This document shows, piece after piece, positions 28,575 through 37,246 of a stretch of DNA of 64,000 nucleotides. Both the position numbers and the translations under genes were made by a program. This stretch comes from Bosea sp. 124 (GTDB lineage: Bacteria > Pseudomonadota > Alphaproteobacteria > Rhizobiales > Beijerinckiaceae), in contig NZ_PZZM01000001.1 in the NCBI RefSeq assembly GCF_003046175.1, positions 62,001 to 126,000 on the forward strand, read 5' to 3'. The stretch's first letter is position 1. Each line of letters opens with the position of its first letter. The notes below the pieces were generated by a model. That model ran no database searches and was not told the origin of the DNA. It saw nothing but the letters and a program-made list of their open reading frames with translations.

Positions 28575-28608
28575 CATTCTAGATACGTCTCTCAGTATTC
28601 TAGAATAC
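28575..28608. promoter_or_regulatory. Operator of vapBC
   Basis: GTATTCTAGAATAC (28595-28608) is a perfect palindrome upstream of vapB. A second imperfect copy, ATTCTAGATAC, lies at 28577-28587, about two helical turns closer to the gene. Paired AT-rich sites in a GC-rich genome are typical of toxin-antitoxin autoregulation. Confidence 0.75.
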
Positions 28609-28639
28609 GCTCGGTAGGACCTCAACGCAATCGCCCGCC

Positions 28640-30007
28640 TTACCCCGCCCGCGGCGTCCGCATGGTCACGAGCTCTTCGGCCGCGCTCGGATGCAGAGCG
28701 ATGGTGCGGTCGAAATCGGCCTTGGTCGCGCCCATGGTGACGGCGATGGCGACGGCCTGGATGATCTCGCCGGCATCATGGCCGAGGATGTGGACGCCGA
28801 GCACCTTGTCGGTCTTCGCATCGACGACGAGCTTCATGTAGATGCGCTCCGCCCGGCCCGAGATCGTCGCCTTCATCGGGCGGAAGGCCGATTCGAAGAT
28901 GCGCAGCTCGTGGCCGGCCGCGGCGGCCTGCACTTCCGACAGGCCGACGGTGCCGATCTCGGGCGTGGTGAACACGGCCGAGGCGATCAGCCCGTGGTCC
29001 ATCTGCCAGGACTTGCCGCCGAAGACCGTGTCGGCGAAGGCATGCCCCTCGCGGATCGCCACGGGTGTCAGGTTGATCCGGTTGGTAACGTCGCCGACCG
29101 CATGGATCGAGGGCACGGTGCTGGCCGATCCGGCATCGACCACGACCTCGCCCAGCGAGCCGAGTTCGACGCCGGCTTCGGCGAGGCCGAGGCCGGCCGT
29201 GTTGGGGCGGCGGCCAGTCGCGACGAGCACGACGTCGGCATCGATCGGCGCGCCCTTGGCGCAATGGGCGCGGCGCGTTCCGTCTGAGAGAGCCTCGATG
29301 CGCTCGACCGTGCAGCCGAGGCGGAAGTGGATGCCGGCATGTTCGAGCGCGTCGCGCAGGCGGTTTCGGATATCCTCGTCGAAGCCGCGCAGGACGTTGT
29401 CGCCGCGATGCAGCACCGTAACCTCGACGCCGAGGCGCACGAACAGGCTGGCGAATTCAAGCGCGATATAGCCGCCGCCGACGACCAGCATCCGCTTCGG
29501 CAGGCTCGGGAGATGGAAGATCTCGTTCGAGGAGATGCCGAGTTCGCCGCCCGGGATCGGCGGATCGAAAGCAGGCCAGCCGCCGGTCGCGACCAGGATG
29601 TGCCGGGCGCGGATCGTCTCGCCGCTCCTGGCGAGGCGAAGGGTGTGGGCGTCGACGACCGTGGCGCGTTCCTCGCGGATCGCCACGCCGGCGCCGTCGA
29701 GCCCCTTGCGGTAGAGGCCCGAGAGACGCGTGACCTCGTTGGCGACGGCGTCGCGCAATGTCGGCCAGTCGAAACTTGGCTTGGCCACCGTCCAGCCGAA
29801 ACCGGCGGCGTCCTCGACATCTTCGGCGAAGCGGCTGGCATAGACGAAGAGCTTCTTGGGGACGCAGCCGCGGATGACGCAGGTACCGCCGATGCGGTCC
29901 TCCTCAGCGATCATCACGCGGGCGCCATGCCCGGAAGCGATGCGCGCCGCGCGGGTGCCGCCGGAGCCTGCCCCGATGACGAAGAGATCGACGTCGAATT
30001 CAGCCAT
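28640..30007 (-). CDS. gor: Glutathione-disulfide reductase
   Basis: The 455-aa flavoenzyme reduces glutathione disulfide with NADPH. FAD-binding GAGSGGTRAARIA is at the N-terminus, followed by the redox disulfide in GGTCVIRGCVPKKL. The NADPH domain has VVGGGYIALEFASLF, and HPSAAEELVTMR, carrying the catalytic His-Glu, is at the C-terminus. These separate it from dihydrolipoamide dehydrogenase and match plant/cyanobacterial-like Gor. It is followed downstream by a 4-bp gap region leading to other genes on the same strand and lies 9 bp after the O-antigen ligase-like gene, so the two may be cotranscribed. Confidence 0.94.
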   Translation of the reverse strand: MAEFDVDLFVIGAGSGGTRAARIASGHGARVMIAEEDRIGGTCVIRGCVPKKLFVYASRFAEDVEDAAGFGWTVAKPSFDWPTLRDAVANEVTRLSGLYRKGLDGAGVAIREERATVVDAHTLRLARSGETIRARHILVATGGWPAFDPPIPGGELGISSNEIFHLPSLPKRMLVVGGGYIALEFASLFVRLGVEVTVLHRGDNVLRGFDEDIRNRLRDALEHAGIHFRLGCTVERIEALSDGTRRAHCAKGAPIDADVVLVATGRRPNTAGLGLAEAGVELGSLGEVVVDAGSASTVPSIHAVGDVTNRINLTPVAIREGHAFADTVFGGKSWQMDHGLIASAVFTTPEIGTVGLSEVQAAAAGHELRIFESAFRPMKATISGRAERIYMKLVVDAKTDKVLGVHILGHDAGEIIQAVAIAVTMGATKADFDRTIALHPSAAEELVTMRTPRAG

Positions 30008-30016
30008 GATACCCTC

Positions 30017-31288
30017 TCACGCGTCGCGCCCTCGTTCGCTCGGGCTGACGCACAGCCATACGGCCGCAGCGGCAAGAGCCGCAATCCACCAGCCCTGCCA
30101 GGCGCCGTGCGCGACGGAGGCGATGGCGAAGGCGGAGGCCGCCAACGCCAGTCGCGGAGCCAGGTCACGCGTCGCCAGATGCCGCAGGCGATACAGGAAG
30201 GCGAGGCCGGCGAAGGCCAGCAGCGCGGCGCCGACCGCGCCCGTCTCGACCCAGGCCTGCATCGGCGCACTGTGAGGATGCCCGACCGCCAGCATCGGGC
30301 GGTGCGTGGGCGAGACCTCGCGCGCGACGGGATGCCGGTCCAGCGTCGAGGAGGTGCCGAAGCCCGAGCCCAGAAGCGGGCGCGCCATGATGGCCTCGCC
30401 GAAGCTCAGCCAGATGTCGGTTCGTTCGCGCGTATGCGAACTCGCGAGCTTTTCGTGCAGCGCCGGCGGCAAACTCGCATCGACGAGCCGGCCCGTGACC
30501 GGCGACAGCAGCATGGTCGTAGCGAAGCCCAGCGCAACGGCCGACAATGTCAGCCGCGGCAGAACCCGGGCCGCGAGCCAGGTGACCGCCATGATGGCGA
30601 GACCGAAGCTTGTGGCTCCGCTATCTGAATCCGAGGCGAGCGCGACGAGCGCGAGCAGGGCGAGGCCGGCGAGCAAACGGTCGCGCGGCATGGCGCCGGG
30701 GCGTAAAAGCCCCGGCAGCACGGCCGCCGTGAGGACGAGGCAGGTCAGGGCCGGGCGATTGAAAATGAAGCCCTGCTGCTTGCCGACGCCGAGCATGACC
30801 CGCAGCGAGAGATCGCTGGCCAGTTCGGCCATCATCAGGGCAGCCGCCGCGACGAGCGCCCATGCGAGCCCTCGATCCGCCGCGATGCCATGCCGGAACC
30901 GGCCACTTGCGACAATCGCCAGACCGCATCCCAGCGGCAAGACCATTTCGCCCCATGCGGCGAGCCCCGGGACCGGCCGATGGCTCCAGGCCAGGGTCAC
31001 GAGCGACCAGGCGATGAAGGCGCAGAGGCAAAGCCCGACAGCGCCGCGCAGGTGCCCAAGCAGACGCGACAGCAGCGGGCGCCAGCCTTCCGCGACGATC
31101 GCCGCCGCGCCGAAGGAGACGGTGGCGAGGCCGAGGACGAGCGGGGCCGAACGATTGGCCAGCCACATCGCCAGCGGCATCAGGACAAGCAACGCCGTGC
31201 CCAGCGTCGCCAGCCGAGCAGAGAGGACAGGAGGCAGCGCGCCTTCGGCGGCAGGAACTCCGGGTCCGGGTGAGGCCGTTGTGCTCAT
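30017..31288 (-). CDS. O-antigen ligase family (Wzy_C) membrane protein
   Basis: The 423-aa protein has about 10-12 helices and one large periplasmic loop between the later ones. That loop carries SSHTRERTDIWLSFGEAIMARPLLGSGFGT and VGHPHSAPMQAWVETGAVG, the Arg and His-rich Wzy_C/WaaL pattern. Such proteins attach or polymerise polysaccharide on lipid carriers at the periplasmic face. No glycosyltransferase genes surround it, so whether it is a ligase for lipopolysaccharide, a polymerase or a protein O-glycosylase cannot be said. It lies directly upstream of gor. Confidence 0.83.
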   Translation of the reverse strand: MSTTASPGPGVPAAEGALPPVLSARLATLGTALLVLMPLAMWLANRSAPLVLGLATVSFGAAAIVAEGWRPLLSRLLGHLRGAVGLCLCAFIAWSLVTLAWSHRPVPGLAAWGEMVLPLGCGLAIVASGRFRHGIAADRGLAWALVAAAALMMAELASDLSLRVMLGVGKQQGFIFNRPALTCLVLTAAVLPGLLRPGAMPRDRLLAGLALLALVALASDSDSGATSFGLAIMAVTWLAARVLPRLTLSAVALGFATTMLLSPVTGRLVDASLPPALHEKLASSHTRERTDIWLSFGEAIMARPLLGSGFGTSSTLDRHPVAREVSPTHRPMLAVGHPHSAPMQAWVETGAVGAALLAFAGLAFLYRLRHLATRDLAPRLALAASAFAIASVAHGAWQGWWIAALAAAAVWLCVSPSERGRDA

Positions 31289-31308
31289 CGTCCAGCGCTT
31301 ACGCGATC

Positions 31309-31339
31309 ATCTCGACAGCGGCCAGTGGCTTGTCGAGAT
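31309..31339. repeat. 9-bp perfect inverted repeat upstream of the O-antigen ligase-like gene
   Basis: ATCTCGACA (31309-31317) is matched by TGTCGAGAT (31331-31339) with a 13-bp spacer, 21 bp before the start of the reverse-strand gene. It may be an operator or a leader hairpin. Confidence 0.4.
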
Positions 31340-31412
31340 CGCGCGCCATGGTCGTAGAACCAAAGGCCAAGAAGCCGAGGGCCGGGGTCGTTCCGGACGA
31401 AATCTCTTGACT

Positions 31413-31430
31413 CATGATTGTGCAATCATG
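31413..31430. promoter_or_regulatory. Candidate operator upstream of tctCBA
   Basis: CATGATTG (31413-31420) and CAATCATG (31423-31430) form a perfect inverted repeat around TG. It is AT-rich against its surroundings and 87 bp before tctC. The TTGTGCAA-like centre resembles operators of GntR-type regulators, which is only suggestive. Confidence 0.45.
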
Positions 31431-31516
31431 CGCAATTGACGAGGACGCGCCCTGCCATCAGTGGCAGGCCGACGAACGAACAACGCGCAAAGAAGCCGCG
31501 TGCGGAGGAAATTCAC

Positions 31517-32479
31517 ATGCTCACATCCATCCTGAAGCGCGGCGCCATCGTGGCGGTCGCGGTGGCCGGTCTCTCGACGGCGGCCTTCGCCCAGCTCGAA
31601 CTCAAGATCATGGCCCCGGCCTCGCCCGGCGGCGGCTGGGACGGCACGGCGCGATCGATGCAGCAGGCACTGACGGCCTCCGGCATCGCCAAGAGCGTGC
31701 AGGTAAACAACGTCACCGGCGCCGGCGGCACGATCGGCCTGGCGCAGTTGATCAACGCCAAGGGCGACGGTTCGCAGCTCATGGTCAACGGCTTCGTCAT
31801 GGTGGGCGCGATCCTGCTCAACAAGTCGCCGGTGAACCTGTCGCAGACGACGCCGATCGCGCGCCTGACTGCCGAGGCGCTGGTTATCGTCGTGCCGACG
31901 GATTCTCCGATCAAGACCGCCAAGGACCTGGCCGAGCGCGTCAAGGCCGACCCGGCCAAGGTGACCTGGGCCGGCGGCTCGGCCGGCGGCGCCGACCACA
32001 TCCTGGCCGCTCTCTTTGCCGAGGCTGCCGGCGGCGACGCCAAGAAGATCAACTACATCCCGTTCTCGGGCGGCGGCGAGGCCCTGGCTGCCATGCTCGG
32101 CGGGCGGGTGACCGCCGGCATTTCGGGCTATGGCGAGTTCGAGGGCCAGATCAAGGCGGGTAAGCTGCGCGTCCTCGGCGTCTCGTCCTCGGCGCGCCTC
32201 GCCAATGCGCCGGATGCTCCGACACTCAAGGAGGGCGGCGTCAATCTCGAACTGATGAACTGGCGCTCGGTCGTCGCTCCTCCCGGCCTCAGTGCCGAAC
32301 AGACCAAGACGCTGTCGGACGCCATGTCCAAGCTGGTGAAGTCGAAGGAATGGGCCGAGATCCTGAAGGCTCGCGGCTGGGACGACGCCTATCTCGGCGG
32401 TGCCGAGTTCGAGGCCTTCATGAAGGCCGAGCAGGTGCGCGTCGCCAAGGTCATGACGGATGTCGGCCTCGTAAAGTAA
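31517..32479 (+). CDS. tctC: Tripartite tricarboxylate transporter solute-binding protein
   Basis: This 320-aa periplasmic receptor has a signal peptide ending near TAAFAQ. The mature sequence has the TctC/Bug family blocks [31 protein letters not shown] and [13 protein letters not shown]. Start ATG 31517 follows GGAGGAAAT. It captures a carboxylate and delivers it to the TctAB membrane complex encoded just downstream. Family members bind citrate, other organic acids or small aromatics, so the ligand is open. A hairpin after the stop probably keeps this subunit more abundant than the membrane parts. Confidence 0.94.
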   Translation: MLTSILKRGAIVAVAVAGLSTAAFAQLELKIMAPASPGGGWDGTARSMQQALTASGIAKSVQVNNVTGAGGTIGLAQLINAKGDGSQLMVNGFVMVGAILLNKSPVNLSQTTPIARLTAEALVIVVPTDSPIKTAKDLAERVKADPAKVTWAGGSAGGADHILAALFAEAAGGDAKKINYIPFSGGGEALAAMLGGRVTAGISGYGEFEGQIKAGKLRVLGVSSSARLANAPDAPTLKEGGVNLELMNWRSVVAPPGLSAEQTKTLSDAMSKLVKSKEWAEILKARGWDDAYLGGAEFEAFMKAEQVRVAKVMTDVGLVK

Positions 32480-32505
32480 CGCCCTCGCATCAACGCGGGC
32501 AGAGG

Positions 32506-32531
32506 AAGGGGGCCGGGAGATCGGCCCCCTT
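32506..32531 (+). terminator. Intercistronic hairpin after tctC
   Basis: AAGGGGGCC (32506-32514) pairs with GGCCCCCTT (32523-32531). There is no long T-run. Placed between the solute-binding and membrane genes, it likely attenuates read-through or protects the tctC message. Confidence 0.65.
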
Positions 32532-32582
32532 CGCGCCTCGGCACCATTTTCCCTGAACGCAAAGCCAGACGACGGGAACGCC

Positions 32583-33062
32583 ATGACGAACGAGAAACTG
32601 GCCCGCGGAGCCGACAGGCCCGCCCTTGTTGTCGGCGTCCTGCTGCTCGCGCTGGCAGGAATCGTCTATTACGACGCCTCGCAGCAGACGATCACCTCGA
32701 ATTACGGTCTCGGACCGACGGCGATGCCCTATGTCGCCTGCATCGGGCTCGTCATACTGGGCCTGGCGCATCTCTTCGTCGCCTTCCGCGACGGCCTGCC
32801 CAGGCCGGAGGCCGCGGACAGGACGGCGCTGTTCTGGATCATCGGCGGCCTCATCGGCCTGATCGCCTGCATCGCGGCCGGCGCCGGCTTCGTCATCGCG
32901 ATCACCATCCTCTTCGCCTGCACCGCGCGGGGCTTCGGCCGGCGCGCGCTGGCGGTGGATGCAGGCATCGGCTTCGGGCTCGGCCTCGTGATCTTCCTGG
33001 TCTTCGCCAAGCTCCTGACCCTGCTGCTGCCGGCCGGGCCTCTCGAACGCCTGTTCCTCTGA
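32583..33062 (+). CDS. tctB: Tripartite tricarboxylate transporter small membrane subunit
   Basis: The 159-aa protein has four hydrophobic segments: ALVVGVLLLALAGIVYY, AMPYVACIGLVILGLAHLF, LFWIIGGLIGLIACIAAGAGF and GIGFGLGLVIFLVFAKLLTLLLP. The loop NYGLGPTAMPY is typical of TctB. It forms the small partner of TctA and is encoded 12 bp before it. It has no activity alone. Confidence 0.92.
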   Translation: MTNEKLARGADRPALVVGVLLLALAGIVYYDASQQTITSNYGLGPTAMPYVACIGLVILGLAHLFVAFRDGLPRPEAADRTALFWIIGGLIGLIACIAAGAGFVIAITILFACTARGFGRRALAVDAGIGFGLGLVIFLVFAKLLTLLLPAGPLERLFL

Positions 33063-33074
33063 GGACCGCCGGCC

Positions 33075-34574
33075 ATGGAAACCGCTCTCTCGCTTCTCAA
33101 CGGCTTCAGCGTCGCGCTCGAACCGTCCAAGCTGCTGTTCTGCCTGATCGGCGTCTTCCTCGGCACCGCCGTCGGCGTGCTACCCGGCATCGGCCCGGCG
33201 CTGACTGTGGCGCTGTTGCTGCCGGTGACCTTCAAGCTCGACCCGGCGGGCTCGCTGATCATGTTCGCCGGCATCTATTACGGCGGCATGTATGGCGGCT
33301 CGACCACCGCGATCCTGCTGAACGCGCCGGGCGAGAGCGCCTCGCTCGCGACCGCGCTCGAAGGCTCGAAGATGGCCAAGGCCGGGCGCGGCGGCCCGGC
33401 GCTGGCGACGGCGGCGATCGGCTCCTTCGTCGCCGGATTGATCGCCACCTTCGGGTTGGCCTTCCTGGCCCCCTGGCTGGTCGAGGTCGCGATCAAGTTC
33501 GGTCCCTGGGACTATTTCGCGCTGATGATCGTCGCCTTCGTCACGGTCTCGGCGACCTTCGGGGATTCGCCCTTGCGCGGGCTGACCAGCCTGTTCCTCG
33601 GCATCACGCTCGGCCTCGTCGGCATCGACAAGCTGACCGGCCAGGCGCGCCTGACCTTCGGCGTGCCGGAACTGCTGAACGGCGTCGAGGTGACGACGCT
33701 GGCCGTCGGCCTGTTCGCGGTCGGCGAGGCGCTCTTCGTCGCCTCGAAGCGCTTCCGCGACCCTGAGGAGATCATCCCGATCAAGGGCTCGCTGTGGATG
33801 AGCAAGGAGGACTGGAAGCGCTCCTGGGCGCCGTGGCTGCGCGGCACCGCCTTCGGCTTCCCGATCGGCGCCCTGCCCGCCGGTGGCGCCGAGGTGCCGA
33901 CCTTCCTGAGCTATTCGACCGAGAAGAAGCTCTGCAAATATCCGGAAGAATTCGGCAAGGGCGCGATCGAGGGCGTGGCGGGGCCGGAGGCGGCCAATAA
34001 CGCGTCGGCCGCCGGCACGCTGGTGCCGCTGCTGACGCTCGGCCTGCCGACTTCCGCGACGGCGGCGATCATGCTGGCGGGCTTCCAGCAATACGGGCTC
34101 AATCCCGGACCGCTGCTCTTCGCCGAGAAGCCCGACCTGGTCTGGGGCCTGATCGCATCGCTGTTCATCGCCAACGTCATGCTGGTGATCCTGAACCTGC
34201 CGCTGATCGGGCTCTGGGTGAAGCTGCTCGCCGTGCCGCAGCCCTGGCTCTATGCCGGCATCCTGGTCTTCGCGACCATGGGCACTCTTGCCGTCAACGC
34301 CTCGCCGGTCGAGCTCGGCATGCTCTTCCTGTTCGGCTATCTCGGCTATCTGATGCGGCGCTACGACTATCCGGTCGCGCCGATGGTGGTCGGGCTGATT
34401 CTCGGGCCGATGGCCGAGGCGCAGCTCCGGCGCGCCCTCCAGATCAGCCTCGGCGATCCGATGATCTTGCTCGAGAACCCGATCTCGGCGACGCTGCTCG
34501 GGCTTGCCTTCATTGCGCTGGTCGCGCCCTTCGCGATGAAGGGGCTGAACAGGTTCAAGGCCGCCGAGGACTGA
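33075..34574 (+). CDS. tctA: Tripartite tricarboxylate transporter large membrane subunit
   Basis: The 499-aa permease has about 12 helices and the family blocks [41 protein letters not shown] and a second half with [20 protein letters not shown]. It carries the carboxylate with a cation after receipt from TctC. All three parts of the transporter are complete and in the usual order C-B-A; the TctDE two-component regulator often found beside them is absent. It ends 6 bp before a convergent dehydrogenase gene. Confidence 0.95.
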   Translation: METALSLLNGFSVALEPSKLLFCLIGVFLGTAVGVLPGIGPALTVALLLPVTFKLDPAGSLIMFAGIYYGGMYGGSTTAILLNAPGESASLATALEGSKMAKAGRGGPALATAAIGSFVAGLIATFGLAFLAPWLVEVAIKFGPWDYFALMIVAFVTVSATFGDSPLRGLTSLFLGITLGLVGIDKLTGQARLTFGVPELLNGVEVTTLAVGLFAVGEALFVASKRFRDPEEIIPIKGSLWMSKEDWKRSWAPWLRGTAFGFPIGALPAGGAEVPTFLSYSTEKKLCKYPEEFGKGAIEGVAGPEAANNASAAGTLVPLLTLGLPTSATAAIMLAGFQQYGLNPGPLLFAEKPDLVWGLIASLFIANVMLVILNLPLIGLWVKLLAVPQPWLYAGILVFATMGTLAVNASPVELGMLFLFGYLGYLMRRYDYPVAPMVVGLILGPMAEAQLRRALQISLGDPMILLENPISATLLGLAFIALVAPFAMKGLNRFKAAED

Positions 34575-34580
34575 GGTCCG

Positions 34581-35618
34581 TCAGCGGCCGGGAACGATCC
34601 CGAGCCGGATCAGGCTCTCGCCCGTCGCGGCGAGCGCCTCGGCCGCCGGACGCGGCTCCCAGCCGAGCATGGCGCGGGCCTTGGCGCTGGAGGCATTCTT
34701 CCTGCGCCCCAGTTCCGGCGTCGCCGCCTGCCGGGCCGCCGCGCTGAAACGGGCGACGAGACGCACCAGCCAGTCCGGCAGCACGCGGGTCGAGACCTTG
34801 TCCGCGGCGGGCCCGAGCCGATCACGAAGCGCCTGCGCGATCTCCTGCATGGTCAGGAAGTCGCCGGCTGTCGCGATGAAGCGCTCGCCGGCGGCGGCCG
34901 GATCCGTCATCGCCCGCAGATGCAGATCGGCAACGTCGCGGACATCGACGACGCCGAACATCAGCCGGGGCAGTGCCGCGAGCCGGCCCTCGAGCATGCT
35001 CTTCACCAGCAGGATCGAGGCCGACATGTCGGGCCCGAGCAGCGGACCGAAGATGCCGACGGGGTTGATCACCACGAGCTCCAGGCTCGTGCCCTCCCCA
35101 TCGACGAACTCCCAGGCGGCCCGCTCGGCCAGCGTCTTGGACTTCGGATAGGCAGCGAGGCCGGGCGCGGACGGGTCGGTCCAGTCGCTCTCCGCATAAG
35201 GCCGGCTCAGCGGCTTGCCATAGCCGATGGCGGCGAAGGAGGAGGTCAGGACCACGCGCTCGACACCGGCCGCATGGGCTGCCCGCAGCACCCGCAGCGT
35301 GCCCTCCCTTGCCGGGCGGATCAGCTCGTCCTCATGCTTCGGCGCGGCGGCCGAGAGCGGCGAGGCAACATGGAGGACATGGCGACAACCCGCCACGGCC
35401 TCGGCCCAGCCGGCATCGGCGGTGAGATCGGCCGTCACGATATCGAGACGCGCGCCGGGGTCGATGCCGGCGGAAGCCAGTGCGGCGCGAAGCCCGGCCT
35501 CCCGCTGCGGCGAACGCAAGGTGGTGCGGACCCGATGCCCCGCAGCCAGCAAGGCAAGGATGCAATGGCCGGCAAGGAAGCCGGAGCCGCCGGTAACGAG
35601 CACTGAACCAGTCTTCAT
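34581..35618 (-). CDS. Extended short-chain dehydrogenase (dihydroflavonol-4-reductase-like)
   Basis: The 345-aa NAD(P)-dependent epimerase/reductase family protein starts at ATG 35618, supported by GGAGCG upstream; an ATG at 35639 is less likely. The Rossmann motif TGGSGFLAGH is at the N-terminus and the active-site Tyr-Lys pair in YPKSK. HVASPLSAAAPKHEDE and VVLTSSFAAIGYG are typical of the flavonoid reductase-like group. The bacterial substrate is usually an aldehyde or ketone but is unknown here. It is convergent with tctA. Confidence 0.87.
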   Translation of the reverse strand: MKTGSVLVTGGSGFLAGHCILALLAAGHRVRTTLRSPQREAGLRAALASAGIDPGARLDIVTADLTADAGWAEAVAGCRHVLHVASPLSAAAPKHEDELIRPAREGTLRVLRAAHAAGVERVVLTSSFAAIGYGKPLSRPYAESDWTDPSAPGLAAYPKSKTLAERAAWEFVDGEGTSLELVVINPVGIFGPLLGPDMSASILLVKSMLEGRLAALPRLMFGVVDVRDVADLHLRAMTDPAAAGERFIATAGDFLTMQEIAQALRDRLGPAADKVSTRVLPDWLVRLVARFSAAARQAATPELGRRKNASSAKARAMLGWEPRPAAEALAATGESLIRLGIVPGR

Positions 35619-35702
35619 GGGAACGCTCCGGCTCGACATCTCTTAGACGGCACAAGGCACTGACCGGCTCCGGCCCGCCATGGCGCCCGCGGAACGAAAG
35701 CA

Positions 35703-35727
35703 GCCGCCGGCGCTTGGCCCCGGCGGC
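35703..35727 (-). terminator. Candidate terminator of the DUF2059 gene
   Basis: GCCGCCGG (35703-35710) pairs with CCGGCGGC (35720-35727). On the reverse strand it is followed by TGCTTTCGTT, a weak T-rich tail, between the DUF2059 gene and the dehydrogenase gene. Confidence 0.45.
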
Positions 35728-35765
35728 TCCGTCATATCGGTCGCGTGCGAGACAGGCGTCTCAGA

Positions 35766-36284
35766 TCAGAGCTGGTGGCCGCGCTTGCGCATTTCCTCGC
35801 TGAAGCGGTCGAACAGCAAATTGCTGGTCTGCAGGCTCCAGGGCTGGAGCAGCGCGAAAATCTCGTCGATCGCGCGCGGGCGCATCGCATTGTAGCGCTG
35901 CCCGACCGGCGATTTGAAGAAGGCCGCCACTTCCCTGAGATCGGCCTCGCTCATGCGCTTGGCGAAGATGTAGGCGGCAGAGGCGATGATCTCCTGGCGC
36001 TTCTTCTCGGCCTCGGGGCGGAGCTTCTCGATCACGTCTTCCATGTCCTTGCGGACCTCGGGACGCGTCGTGCCGACGGTCTGGCTGACGCGCTCACGGA
36101 ACTCGAGATAGATCGCCTCGAAGGACTCGGCGAGGCCCGAGAGGATCACGACATCCCGGCCCGCCTCGAGATAAGACTGGGGAATGTCGGGCTGCGCCGG
36201 CTGCGCGGCGGTCTGGGCCTGTGCGGGCATGGCGCCAAGAAGCGCCAGGCTGACGGCCGCGCCGACGAAATGGTGACGGATCAT
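35766..36284 (-). CDS. DUF2059 domain exported protein
   Basis: This 172-aa protein has a signal peptide (MIRHHFVGAAVSLALLGAMPAQAQ). The DUF2059 domain follows with EAIYLEFRERVSQTVG, AYIFAKRMSEADLREVAAFFKSPVGQRYNAM and a helical C-terminus. The block S-E-x-D-L-x-x-x-x-x-F-x-x-S-P-x-G-x-x is the family signature. These helical proteins are periplasmic and their role is unknown. ATG 36284 is the start because the longer frame puts a polar stretch before the signal. Confidence 0.87.
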   Translation of the reverse strand: MIRHHFVGAAVSLALLGAMPAQAQTAAQPAQPDIPQSYLEAGRDVVILSGLAESFEAIYLEFRERVSQTVGTTRPEVRKDMEDVIEKLRPEAEKKRQEIIASAAYIFAKRMSEADLREVAAFFKSPVGQRYNAMRPRAIDEIFALLQPWSLQTSNLLFDRFSEEMRKRGHQL

Positions 36285-36440
36285 GGCGTTGGCCCCTTCA
36301 TCATGCGCCGGTTCGCGCATTCACAACTGGATCGCGGCCCGCGCCTGCCTGGCACATCAGCCGCCTGATCGTTTCGGTAACGCCCTGCCGGGCTCGACTC
36401 AACCCCGCCCCGCGACCGCATTGGCATCTCGCGGTCTCCA

Positions 36441-36490
36441 TAGAGCATCGATGCGTAAAGTGGAAATCGGTTTTCGCCCGGGACGATGCG
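36441..36490. repeat. Dispersed repeat, family B
   Basis: The element reads AGAGCATCG then CGTAAAGTGGAAATCGG and TTTTCG, and closes with CGATGC complementary to GCATCG. The reverse complement of 47050-47102 is a second copy. It fills much of the 260-bp gap between the DUF2059 and rpiA genes. Confidence 0.65.
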
Positions 36491-36544
36491 CGGCCCCGGC
36501 GACGTCATGTCCGCCAGCGGGCCGCGCCCCTTCGGGAAAGGCCG

Positions 36545-37246
36545 CTATTCGAGCGTTCCGAGAACGGTCAGGCCCGTGCCGCTGGCAAGAATGGCGGCGG
36601 TGGCAAAGCCGATGAACAAGCCGTGTTCGACGACGCCGGGAATCACCGCCAGCGCGGCAGAAAGCGCTTCCGGCCGGGTGATGACACCGAGATGGGCATC
36701 CAGAATGTAGTGGCCGCCATCGGTCAGGAGCACGCTGCCATCGGGCTTGCGGCGCAAGACGAGTTCGCCCGACGCACCGGCCGACGCGATCGCGGCCAGG
36801 ACGGCGCGGCGCGTCGCCTCCAGCCCGAAGGGAACGACCTCGATCGGCAGCGGGAAGCGCCCGAGCGTATCCACGAGCTTGCTGTCGTCGGCGATCACGA
36901 TCATGCGCGCCGAGGCTGCCGCGACAATCTTCTCGCGCAGCAGCGCGGCGCCGCCGCCCTTGATCAGGCGAAGCTCGGCATCGAGTTCGTCGGCGCCGTC
37001 GATGGTGAGATCGAGTTCGGGCGTCTCGTCGAGCGTCGACATCGGGATGGCGAGCGCGCGCGCCTGCGCCTCCGTCACCTCCGAGGTCGAGACGCAGATG
37101 ACGCCGAGACCACCCGCAACGCGGGCGCCGAGCAGGTCGACGAAATGCTTCGCCGTCGAGCCGGTGCCGAGACCGAGGCGCATCCCCGGCCGGACGAATT
37201 CGAGAGCGCGCGCCGCTGCGAGCTTCTTCAGATCATCCTGGGTCAC
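36545..37246 (-). CDS. rpiA: Ribose-5-phosphate isomerase A
   Basis: This 233-aa enzyme interconverts ribose-5-phosphate and ribulose-5-phosphate in the pentose phosphate pathway. Blocks are [26 protein letters not shown] and the catalytic [15 protein letters not shown]. The start is GTG 37246, which overlaps the upstream gabD stop as GTGA. Ribosomes finishing gabD can therefore start rpiA directly. Confidence 0.96.
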   Translation of the reverse strand: MTQDDLKKLAAARALEFVRPGMRLGLGTGSTAKHFVDLLGARVAGGLGVICVSTSEVTEAQARALAIPMSTLDETPELDLTIDGADELDAELRLIKGGGAALLREKIVAAASARMIVIADDSKLVDTLGRFPLPIEVVPFGLEATRRAVLAAIASAGASGELVLRRKPDGSVLLTDGGHYILDAHLGVITRPEALSAALAVIPGVVEHGLFIGFATAAILASGTGLTVLGTLE

